A DNA stretch of 64,000 nucleotides from CAZOEL01 sp964578835 (GTDB taxonomy: Bacteria > Desulfobacterota > Syntrophobacteria > Syntrophobacterales > Syntrophobacteraceae): contig CAZOEL010000002.1 in the NCBI GenBank assembly GCA_964578835.1, positions 1 through 64,000 on the forward strand. Reading direction: 5' to 3'. Positions 17,964 through 25,443 of this stretch are shown piece by piece (within the stretch, counting starts at the first letter, position 1; each line of letters begins with the position of its first letter). A program made the translations under genes and the position numbers. The notes under the pieces were generated by a model. That model was not told the origin of the DNA, made no database searches, and was given only the letters and a program-made list of their open reading frames with translations.

Positions 17964-18075
17964 TTTTCACTTGACGCTCCGATGCTGTTGTGCGAAAACC
18001 ATCTTGGTGAAAAAGATCACAGGTACTACAGAATCCGGCTTCCCACCAGAGGGAAAGCGCGGATGGAGGATGTGA

Positions 18076-18552
18076 ATGGAATTTAACATTCAAGATGTGG
18101 ATTCGATCATCAATCATTGGGGACCGAAGCCGGCGTCGCTGCTGCAAATCATGCTGGATATCAATCACCGCTACCATTACCTGCCGAAAGAAAGCCTGGA
18201 GAGGGTCTCTCAACGCCTTACGATGCCCATTAGTCAAATCTATGGCGTCGCCAACTTTTTCAAAGTCTTTAGCCTCAAACCGAGAGGGCGGAGCATCATG
18301 CATGTGTGCACGGGAACGGCGTGCCACGTCAAAGGGACGCCGAAGCTTCTCGACAGGCTGAAACAAGATTTGGGCCTCAATCCCGGGGATACCACCGAAG
18401 ATCTCGCCCTCACTTTGGAAACGGTCAACTGCGTAGGGGCTTGCGCATCGGCGCCCGTAGTTGTGATTGACGGCGATACCTTCGCAGAGGTGACGCCCAA
18501 TAAGATCAGTAAAATGGCTAAAGACATCAGAGAGAAAAAAGAAGAGGTCTAG
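18076..18552 (+). CDS. nuoE: NADH dehydrogenase subunit E ([2Fe-2S] subunit)
   Basis: A 158-residue thioredoxin-fold subunit that binds a [2Fe-2S] cluster (N1a) beside the flavin subunit. Ligand cysteines are in CTGTACHVKG and in NCVGACASAP. The N-terminal helical part (LLQIMLDINHRYHYLPKE) is complete. GAGGATGTGA precedes the ATG. It is the first gene of the 15.7-kb complex I operon and is 8 bp from nuoF. This form also occurs in NAD-reducing hydrogenases and formate dehydrogenases, but the linked genes point to complex I. Confidence 0.95.
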   Translation: MEFNIQDVDSIINHWGPKPASLLQIMLDINHRYHYLPKESLERVSQRLTMPISQIYGVANFFKVFSLKPRGRSIMHVCTGTACHVKGTPKLLDRLKQDLGLNPGDTTEDLALTLETVNCVGACASAPVVVIDGDTFAEVTPNKISKMAKDIREKKEEV

Positions 18553-18560
18553 GGAAATCC

Positions 18561-20414
18561 ATGAAGCGGCTTAATAGCGTTCAAGATCTGGACTTGCTGC
18601 GGCAGGAGGCGTCTGCGAAAAGGCAGAAGCTAAAAAAATGGATCAGGGTGTGCAACGGTACGGCATGCCATTCCCAGGGGGGCGAGAAAGTCACCAAGGT
18701 TTTTCAGGATTACCTGGAAGCGCATGGACTGACTGAAGACTACATGGTGAAGCCCACCGGATGCAACGGCTTCTGCGCGCAGGGGCCCATCGTGGTGGTT
18801 GAGCCTGAGAATGTCTTCTATGCTCGTGTGCATAAGGATCGGGTTCAGGAAGTCATGGAAAAGACTGTTCTGGGTAATGAGATCGTGGAAGATCTCCTTT
18901 ACGTGAACCCGGAAACCGGGAAGAGGGTTGTCCACGAGCGCGAGATTCCCTTCTTTGCGGGGCAGGAGCGTCTGGTTTTCCATGACACCAGCATCAATTA
19001 TGTTACCGACATAGAAGATTACATTAGCAGGGGCGGTTATTCGGCTCTAGCCAAGGCTCTTTCGACGATGGCTCCCGAGAAGGTGATCGAAGAAGTGAAG
19101 ATCGCCGGCTTGAGAGGCCGAGGGGGCGGCGGGTTCCCTGCCGGTGTGAAGTGGGAGTCATGCCGCAAGTCCAAAGGCGACATCAAATACGTCATGTGCA
19201 ATGCGGACGAAGGCGATCCCGGCGCCTACATGGACCGCTCCGTGATGGAGGGAAATCCCCATCAGGTGATAGAGGGCATGATCATAGCCGCGTTCGCCAT
19301 CACGGCGACGGAAGGCTATATCTACTGCCGCTTCGAATATCCTCTCGCGGTTAAAAATACCGGATGGGCGCTCGAACAGGCGAGAGCGTACGGGCTCCTT
19401 GGCGAGAACATCCTGGGGACGGGCTTCAACTTCGATATCTTCATCAACCGCGGCGCGGGCGCGTTCATATGCGGCGAGTCCACGGCTCTTATGGCTTCGC
19501 TTGAAGGAAAGCTCGGCGAGCCTCGCGGAAAGCACATCCATACGGTTGAAAAAGGCCTCTGGAACCGCCCGAGCAATCTCAATAACGTCGAGACTTACGC
19601 CAATGTGCCCATGATCATCAACAATGGAGGCAGTTGGTACGCTTCCATCGGCACGGAGCGCAGCAAAGGCACGAAGATCTTTTCTCTGGTTGGCAAGATC
19701 AACAACTGTGGTCTGGTGGAAGTCGCCATGGGAACGCCCATAAGGAAGATCGTCTATGAAATAGGCGGGGGGATTCCAGGTGGAAAGGCATTCAAAGCCA
19801 TCCAGACGGGTGGCCCTTCCGGCGGATGCATTCCAGAATATCTCATCGACTTGCCCGTGGATTTTGAAAAGCTCAAAGAGGCCGGCTCCATGATGGGCTC
19901 AGGCGGTATGATCGTCCTGGATGAAGCAACGTGCATGGTGGACATGGCCCGGTACTTTCTGAACTTCTTGACTGAAGAGTCGTGCGGGAAGTGCGTTCCC
20001 TGCCGAGTGGGCGTAAAGCGCATGCTCGAGATCGTCACCAACATTTGCAACGGCAATGGGAAGGAAGGCGACATAGAGCAGCTCGAAGCGCTGTGCAACA
20101 CGATTCAGGAAGCCGCCCTTTGCGGCCTCGGAAAGAGCGCGCCCAACCCCGTTTTGAGCACCCTTCAGTATTTCAGACACGAATACGAAGCCCATGTCTT
20201 CGAGAAGCATTGTCCCGCCAAGGTTTGCAAGCCGCTTATCCACTTCGAGATCGATACGGATAAATGCAAAGGGTGCGGGGTCTGCAGAAGGAAATGCCCG
20301 GAAGGCGCGATCATCGGTGAGAAAAAAGAGTGCCATTGCATCGATGAAGAGCTTTGCGTGCGTTGCGGCGTTTGTGTTGAGAGCTGTAAATTTGGCGCCA
20401 TTTATATCGAATAA
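18561..20414 (+). CDS. nuoF: NADH dehydrogenase subunit F, extended form
   Basis: 617 residues, against about 440 for E. coli NuoF. Domains in order: an N-terminal thioredoxin-like [2Fe-2S] domain (CNGTACHSQGG...CNGFCAQGP, about 30-105); the FMN/NADH core with GLRGRGGGGFPAGVKW (about 183-198), CNADEGDPGAYMDR and ICGESTALM; an SLBB region; the N3 cluster domain (SCGKCVPCRVG); and two C-terminal [4Fe-4S] ferredoxin motifs (CKGCGVCRRKCPEG, CVRCGVCVESCKFG). This layout is that of HydB/NuoF-type subunits in electron-bifurcating hydrogenases and formate dehydrogenases. It oxidises NADH or, in reverse, reduces NAD+. Confidence 0.95.
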   Translation: MKRLNSVQDLDLLRQEASAKRQKLKKWIRVCNGTACHSQGGEKVTKVFQDYLEAHGLTEDYMVKPTGCNGFCAQGPIVVVEPENVFYARVHKDRVQEVMEKTVLGNEIVEDLLYVNPETGKRVVHEREIPFFAGQERLVFHDTSINYVTDIEDYISRGGYSALAKALSTMAPEKVIEEVKIAGLRGRGGGGFPAGVKWESCRKSKGDIKYVMCNADEGDPGAYMDRSVMEGNPHQVIEGMIIAAFAITATEGYIYCRFEYPLAVKNTGWALEQARAYGLLGENILGTGFNFDIFINRGAGAFICGESTALMASLEGKLGEPRGKHIHTVEKGLWNRPSNLNNVETYANVPMIINNGGSWYASIGTERSKGTKIFSLVGKINNCGLVEVAMGTPIRKIVYEIGGGIPGGKAFKAIQTGGPSGGCIPEYLIDLPVDFEKLKEAGSMMGSGGMIVLDEATCMVDMARYFLNFLTEESCGKCVPCRVGVKRMLEIVTNICNGNGKEGDIEQLEALCNTIQEAALCGLGKSAPNPVLSTLQYFRHEYEAHVFEKHCPAKVCKPLIHFEIDTDKCKGCGVCRRKCPEGAIIGEKKECHCIDEELCVRCGVCVESCKFGAIYIE

Positions 20415-20429
20415 CGACTGGAGAATGGC

Positions 20430-20810
20430 ATGCTGCCCAATGAGCTTATGACCGATTTTCTGGCTGTAGCCCTCTACCTCACGGTAGGAGTTGTGTTTGC
20501 TGTAGTTCCGATAGTCATCTCGTCCTTGATCGTTAAACGCAGCTCCGGCGCTCAGCGAGAAGAAACCTATGAAAGCGGTATGCAGACGATAGGAAGCGCA
20601 TGGATGCAGTTCACTGTCGTCTATTACATTTATGCCCTGATATTTCTCGCTTTTGACGTTGACGTGCTCTACCTCTTCCCGGTGGCCCTGGCCTATGGAC
20701 AGTACCCAATACGGGATCTGGTGGAAGTATTTATATTTGTGGGGATTTTGTCTCTGGCCATTGTTTATGCTTGGAGCAAAGGAGTATTTGAGTGGGAACC
20801 CAAAAAGTAG
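20430..20810 (+). CDS. nuoA: NADH dehydrogenase subunit A
   Basis: A 126-residue three-helix membrane subunit near the quinone entry. The conserved loop motif is YESGMQTIGSAWMQF, with the acidic helix FLAFDVDVLYLFPVA. It starts 16 bp after nuoF and overlaps nuoB by 19 bp. Confidence 0.95.
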   Translation: MLPNELMTDFLAVALYLTVGVVFAVVPIVISSLIVKRSSGAQREETYESGMQTIGSAWMQFTVVYYIYALIFLAFDVDVLYLFPVALAYGQYPIRDLVEVFIFVGILSLAIVYAWSKGVFEWEPKK

Positions 20811-21316
20811 CGCCGGGTGAGCCGGTAATCAAATTCGCCCTCTTGGAGGACGTTCTGAACCTTGCGCGGGCAAACTCTCTGTGGCCGATGACATTCGGAC
20901 TTGCGTGCTGCGCCATAGAGATGATGGCTGCGGGAGCATCGCGCTTCGACCTCGATCGTTTCGGCGCCGGCGTCTTTCGTCCGTCGCCGCGGCAATCCGA
21001 TCTGATGATCGTGGCCGGCACCATTTCCAAGAAGATGGCTCCGGCTATCAAGATGCTTTGGGACCAGATGCCGAACCCCAAGTGGTGCATCGCCATGGGC
21101 AATTGCGCGATTTCAGGAGGCCCCTTCGAATATGACGGACAGTATGCGATTGTTCCGGGCGCCGACCTCATCGTGCCGGTGGACGTTTACGTACCCGGGT
21201 GTCCCCCTCGTCCGGAAGGGCTGATCCAGGGCTTCCTGGCTTTGGAAGACAAGATCACAAAAGGGGAAGACCGGAATATCTTGCGACGCTTCCATCGCAA
21301 GGGAGGAAAAAGCTAG
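20792..21316 (+). CDS. nuoB: NADH dehydrogenase subunit B (N2 cluster)
   Basis: A 174-residue peripheral subunit that holds the last [4Fe-4S] cluster before quinone. The ligands are the CCAIEM tandem cysteines, MGNCAISGG and PGCPPRPE. The GTG start at 20792 overlaps nuoA and is preceded by AAAGGAG about 8 bases upstream, so the two are translationally coupled. Confidence 0.95.
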   Translation: MGTQKVAPGEPVIKFALLEDVLNLARANSLWPMTFGLACCAIEMMAAGASRFDLDRFGAGVFRPSPRQSDLMIVAGTISKKMAPAIKMLWDQMPNPKWCIAMGNCAISGGPFEYDGQYAIVPGADLIVPVDVYVPGCPPRPEGLIQGFLALEDKITKGEDRNILRRFHRKGGKS

Positions 21317-21318
21317 CC

Positions 21319-21792
21319 ATGGCCAAAAAAGATGAGATGTTACAAAAACTTCGCACAATGCTCGCAGGGGATGCCATAGCTCTCGACGAATCTTACCAGA
21401 CGGGAGTGGCTTTTTCGGCTCAGGTCCCTGTGGAGAAGCTGCGTGAGGCGGCCGCGGCGTGCCTCGAGGCGGGCTTCTATTTGGAATCGCTCACAGCTCT
21501 TGATTTCCAGGATACTGCTGAACTGGTGTATCACTTCAATTTCTACGAGCCGAAATCGCGTTTCGTTTTGCGCATGCTTTTCGGCCATGACCAAGCTGTC
21601 CCGACCGTGAGCGACCTTTTCCCGACTGCCGACTGGCAGGAGCGGGAGGTCAGGGAGTTTTTCGGAATCCAGTTCACCGATCATCCGGATCCGAGAAATC
21701 TGCTTCTTCCCGAGGACGCGGACTACTATCCTCTGAAGAAGACATTCGGCAACGTATACGCTTATCTCAGACGAGAAGAAATCTATGGCTGA
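21319..21792 (+). CDS. nuoC: NADH dehydrogenase subunit C
   Basis: A 157-residue 30-kDa-type subunit, not fused to NuoD. The signature DWQEREVREFFGIQF and HPDPRNLLLPED are present. I chose ATG 21319, two bases past the nuoB stop, because GGAGG lies 11 bases upstream; the frame stays open further upstream inside nuoB. It overlaps nuoD by 8 bp. Confidence 0.93.
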   Translation: MAKKDEMLQKLRTMLAGDAIALDESYQTGVAFSAQVPVEKLREAAAACLEAGFYLESLTALDFQDTAELVYHFNFYEPKSRFVLRMLFGHDQAVPTVSDLFPTADWQEREVREFFGIQFTDHPDPRNLLLPEDADYYPLKKTFGNVYAYLRREEIYG

Positions 21793-23055
21793 ACAATTCT
21801 TAGAACCGATTGTCGATCGAGTCTACACCCTGAACCTTGGGCCTCAGCACCCAAGCACGCACGGGGTGCTCAGGGTTCTGTTGGATCTTGACGGAGAGTT
21901 CATCGTCAAAACAGACCCTGTGATTGGCTATGGACACCGCGGCCATGAAAAAATGGGCGAAAACCGCACCTACAAGCAATTTCTCCCCAACGCCAGCCGT
22001 ATGGACTATCTTTCCGGCATGATCTTCAACCATGGTTTTGTTCTGGCGGTGGAAAAGCTCGCCGGAATAGAAGTTCCGGAGAGAGCCAAATATATCAGAA
22101 CCGTATGCGCCGAGCTCAACCGGATATCGAGCCACCTGCTCTGGTTTGGGACCTATGTGATGGATCTCGGCGGCTTCACTCCTTTCCTTTACGCCTTCGA
22201 TGATCGCGAGCAAATCCTCGACATCCTCGATAGAGTGAGTGGCTCTCGCCTCACCTATTCGTACTGCCGTTTTGGCGGAGTGTGCCAGGATATCGATGAC
22301 AAGTTCATCGATATGACGAGAGCGTTCGTGAAGAGGCTTCGCAGCCGCTGGGCGGACTACCACAATCTGGTAACGAAGAACATCATCTTCATTCACCGCA
22401 CCAGAGGGGTTGGCGTCATCACCAAAGATGTCGCGGGCCAATACGGAGTGACGGGGCCCAACCTGAGAGCGTGCGGCGTTCCTTTCGATGTGAGAAAGAT
22501 CGAGCCTTACGAAATTTACGACCGATTCGATTTCGAAATTCCGATCGGCGTGAACGGCGACGCTCTGGACCGTTACAGAGTGCGGCTCGAGGAAATGGAG
22601 CAGAGCTGTAGGATCATCGAGCAGGCTCTGGACAAGATGCCGGCAGGTCCCGTCTTGAAGGAAGTTTTCAAAGTGCATCCGCCAAAGGGCGAGGTCTACT
22701 TCTCCTTCGAGAGCGCGCGCGGTCAAACGGGATATTATCTGGTTAGCGATGGGAGCGAGTACCCCTATCGTTGTCATATTCGAGTGCCGAGCTTCGGNNN
22801 NNNNNNNNNNNNNNNNNNNNNNNNNNNNNNNNNNNNNNNNNNNNNNNNNNNNNNNNNNNNNNNNNNNNNNNNNNNNNNNNNNNNNNNNNNNNNNNNNTTA
22901 GCGATGGGAGCGAGTACCCCTATCGTTGTCATATTCGAGTGCCGAGCTTCGGTAACCTGCACGTCCTGAAGCCAGTGCTGAATGGGACGATGGTTGCCGA
23001 TGCGATTTCGATTCTCGGCAGCATCGACGTCGTTATTCCGGAAATTGACCGTTAA
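21785..23055 (+). CDS. nuoD: NADH dehydrogenase subunit D (interrupted by a scaffold gap)
   Basis: The 49-kDa quinone-site subunit. The N-terminal LGPQHPSTHGVLRVLLD, GYGHRGHEKMGE and the FGTYVMDLGGFTPF block are clear. The frame runs into 100 N at 22798. The last 55 bases before the gap are repeated exactly after it. If one copy and the N are removed, the frame joins in phase (SEYPYRCHIRVPSF then GNLHVLKPVLNG) and ends in DVVIPEIDR, a normal NuoD C-terminus. The rebuilt protein is 371 residues. As written the two halves are in different frames, so naive annotation would call it broken. Confidence 0.93.
22743..22797. repeat. 55-bp scaffold overlap, upstream copy
   Basis: This 55-base stretch is identical to 22898-22952. 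The two copies flank the N run, as expected when two contigs that share a k-mer-length end are scaffolded without merging. Confidence 0.9.
22798..22897. other. Assembly gap of 100 N
   Basis: Exactly 100 N, the usual placeholder for a gap of unknown size. The flanking duplication indicates that no real sequence is missing here. Confidence 0.97.
22898..22952. repeat. 55-bp scaffold overlap, downstream copy
   Basis: Second copy of the 55-base stretch at 22743-22797; it continues into the true nuoD 3' end. Confidence 0.9.
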
Positions 23056-23138
23056 ACCTCTAAAGATTCAGTCGCTGAGCCGCGGCAAAGCTTCGATTCA
23101 GCGCTGTAGACAGTACACTAGCCGAAGGAGAGCAGGTT

Positions 23139-24119
23139 ATGGGAAGCGTAGCGGGATCGGATTGGATTCGGCTGGTTGTGGGCCTGGTCATAGTATTAGC
23201 CTTCTCCCAGCTAAACGCCCTCTTCCTGGTTTGGCTGGAGCGAAAGGTCGCCGGGCACATTCAACTCAGGCTTGGTCCCAAAGAAGTAGGTCCCTTTGGA
23301 TTACTCCAGACCATCGTGGATGGCATCAAACTGGTAGGCAAGGAGTTGATCACTCCTCGAAGCGCGGATTGGAAGCTCTTCATACTGGCGCCCGTTCTTG
23401 TTTTTATGCCGGTGCTCGTGGGCTTTCTGGTTCTGCCTTTTGGTCCCGATGCAATAATAAGAGATATGAACGCCGGGGTTCTCCTGGTGTTTGCTTTTTC
23501 CGCATTCAGCGTTCTGGCGATACTTGCCGGAGGATGGTCTTCGAACAATAAGTATGCCCTGTTGGGCGCAGTGCGCTCCGTTGCGCAAAATGTCGCCTAC
23601 GAGATACCGCTGCTTTTGTCCGTCATGAGCGTCGTTCTGATGGTCAATTCGCTGCAGTTTTCGGAAATCGTCAGAGCGCAGGATCGCATCTGGTTCATCT
23701 TCCTGCAGCCGGTTGCCGGAATCATCTTCCTGATTTGCGCAACGGCCGAGACGAACCGGGCGCCCTTCGACATTCCGGAAGCCGAGTCGGAACTGGTGGC
23801 GGGCTTTCACACGGAATACACCGGCATGAGGTTCGGACTTTTCTTCCTTGCCGAGTATACGAACATGTTCATCGTTAGCGCAGTGGCCACGAGCCTTTTC
23901 TTCGGCGGATGGCAGGGGCCCTTCGGGTTTGATTTCAATCTGCCCGGGATTGTCTGGTTTCTTGTGAAGACCTACTTTCTCATTTTTGTCATCATGTGGG
24001 TGCGCTGGACATTTCCGAGGCTTCGGTTCGATCAGCTGATGAACTTTTCGTGGAAGGTGATGATTCCCATAAGTCTCGTCAACCTGCTCGTCACCGCAGT
24101 TGTGTTGAAATTCATCTAA
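23139..24119 (+). CDS. nuoH: NADH dehydrogenase subunit H
   Basis: A 326-residue membrane subunit with about eight helices that forms the quinone cavity with NuoB and NuoD. Conserved features are the LVWLERKVAGHIQLRLGP loop, the ETNRAPFDIPEAESELV loop and GFHTEYTGMRFGLFFLAEY. AAGGAGAG precedes the ATG. It sits 83 bp downstream of nuoD. Confidence 0.95.
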   Translation: MGSVAGSDWIRLVVGLVIVLAFSQLNALFLVWLERKVAGHIQLRLGPKEVGPFGLLQTIVDGIKLVGKELITPRSADWKLFILAPVLVFMPVLVGFLVLPFGPDAIIRDMNAGVLLVFAFSAFSVLAILAGGWSSNNKYALLGAVRSVAQNVAYEIPLLLSVMSVVLMVNSLQFSEIVRAQDRIWFIFLQPVAGIIFLICATAETNRAPFDIPEAESELVAGFHTEYTGMRFGLFFLAEYTNMFIVSAVATSLFFGGWQGPFGFDFNLPGIVWFLVKTYFLIFVIMWVRWTFPRLRFDQLMNFSWKVMIPISLVNLLVTAVVLKFI

Positions 24120-24136
24120 GAAAATGGTGAGGACAT

Positions 24137-24577
24137 ATGAGCTATTGGAAAGAAATTCTCGAGGGTGGCTGGAGCCTGGTGGAGGGGATGCGCGTCACGG
24201 TGAAGCGGCTCGCGCGGCCTGTCGTCACGGTGCAGTATCCGCGCAGGCAGCTGGAGCTGTCTCCCGCCTATCGGGGCCACATTGAGCTGAAGCGTTTCGA
24301 GGAGACCGGCACGCACAGGTGCATAGCGTGTGGGACGTGTCAACGCGCATGTCCGGCTGGAGTGATCAAAGTGCAGGGCATAAAGCAGCATGCGAACAGT
24401 CCGAAAGTGGCTACGCATTATGTGATCGACTATACGCGATGCAGCCTGTGCGGACTATGTGTGGAATCCTGCCCTACCCAGACTCTGCAATACTCCAGAG
24501 AATATCAGATGGAAGGGGAGTCTAGATGGGATGGCGTGCTTGATCTGATAGCCAGGCTGGAAGAGGGTGCGGCGTAG
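24137..24577 (+). CDS. nuoI: NADH dehydrogenase subunit I (two [4Fe-4S])
   Basis: A 146-residue ferredoxin-like subunit with two complete [4Fe-4S] motifs, CIACGTCQRACP and CSLCGLCVESCP, which link the N5/N4 chain to N2. The N-terminal helix (WKEILEGGWSLVEGM) anchors it to the membrane arm. GTGAGGA lies upstream of the ATG. Confidence 0.95.
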   Translation: MSYWKEILEGGWSLVEGMRVTVKRLARPVVTVQYPRRQLELSPAYRGHIELKRFEETGTHRCIACGTCQRACPAGVIKVQGIKQHANSPKVATHYVIDYTRCSLCGLCVESCPTQTLQYSREYQMEGESRWDGVLDLIARLEEGAA

Positions 24578-24609
24578 GAGCCGGCTTGGTTGGGAGGAAA
24601 GGAAGTCTC

Positions 24610-25134
24610 ATGAGCTTGGGCGGTACTGAAACAATTGCACAGCTGGCCTTCTGGGCCGTCGTCGGCTTCACGTTCGGAGGAGCGGCCTTGGCGGTATTCC
24701 CGCGAAACATACTCTACAATGTGCTTGGCCTTGCCTTGGCGCTTTCAGGAGTTGCAGGGCTGTATCTCTATCTGGGGAGCTTCTTCATAGCCATGATGCA
24801 GCTTCTCATCTATGTGGGCGCCATAACGATCTCCATTGTTTTTGCGATCATGCTTTCCCGGCCCCTCCACATTGATGTTCCTGCCAGGAAGATGCCAAAG
24901 GTCGTGATGGCGTGCCTGGCCAGTGCGATTTTCCTGATTTCGATCATTGGCGCAATATCCAAAACAACCTGGACGGCTGCCGCCGAAAGGAGCAACGACT
25001 GGTCGATTGAGGCAATCGGCCATGCCTTGCTGACGAGATACGACCTGGTCTTTGAAGTCATATCTCTGGTGCTCCTGATAGCCATCATCGGAGCGATTGT
25101 AACGGCAGGATTTACGAGGAGGTTGAGCTCGTGA
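24610..25134 (+). CDS. nuoJ: NADH dehydrogenase subunit J
   Basis: A 174-residue membrane subunit with about five helices, including the glycine-rich LLIYVGAITISIVFAIML helix that changes shape in the enzyme cycle. ATG 24610 is chosen because GGGAGGAAAGGA sits just upstream; a TTG at 24586 is in frame but less likely. It overlaps nuoK by 4 bp. Confidence 0.93.
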   Translation: MSLGGTETIAQLAFWAVVGFTFGGAALAVFPRNILYNVLGLALALSGVAGLYLYLGSFFIAMMQLLIYVGAITISIVFAIMLSRPLHIDVPARKMPKVVMACLASAIFLISIIGAISKTTWTAAAERSNDWSIEAIGHALLTRYDLVFEVISLVLLIAIIGAIVTAGFTRRLSS

Positions 25135-25439
25135 ATACACTCGGCATATATCTGATCATAGCTGCGGCTTTGTTTAGTCTCGGCCTGCTTGGGGTTTTGC
25201 AGCGCAGAAATCTCATCGGAATGCTCATTTCCGTCGAGCTGATGCTGAACGGGGCCAGCGTGAATTTCATGGCCTTCAATCGTTTCCTGACGCCGGATCC
25301 GGTAGTCGGTCAGATCATTACGCTCTTTATAATGGGCTTGGCCGCCGCCGAAGCTGCAATCGGGCTTAGCATCATTCTGGCTCTGTTCCGAAGCATGCGC
25401 TCGATCAACATTGAACGCGCACAGCAACTGAGGGGTTAA
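25131..25439 (+). CDS. nuoK: NADH dehydrogenase subunit K
   Basis: A 102-residue three-helix subunit of the proton path. The glutamates in MLISVELMLNGASVNF and AAAEAAIGLSII are the conserved pair. It starts with GTG in a GTGA overlap with the nuoJ stop, which indicates translational coupling. Confidence 0.95.
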   Translation: MNTLGIYLIIAAALFSLGLLGVLQRRNLIGMLISVELMLNGASVNFMAFNRFLTPDPVVGQIITLFIMGLAAAEAAIGLSIILALFRSMRSINIERAQQLRG

Positions 25440-25443
25440 CTTT

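Noticed and set aside
17964..18075. A sigma-70 promoter (TTGACG at about 17973) for the nuo operon
   Set aside because: No acceptable -10 box at the right distance, so I do not list it.
22785..22952. A true frameshift or split of nuoD
   Set aside because: The duplicated 55 bases and the fixed-length N run explain the break as scaffolding.
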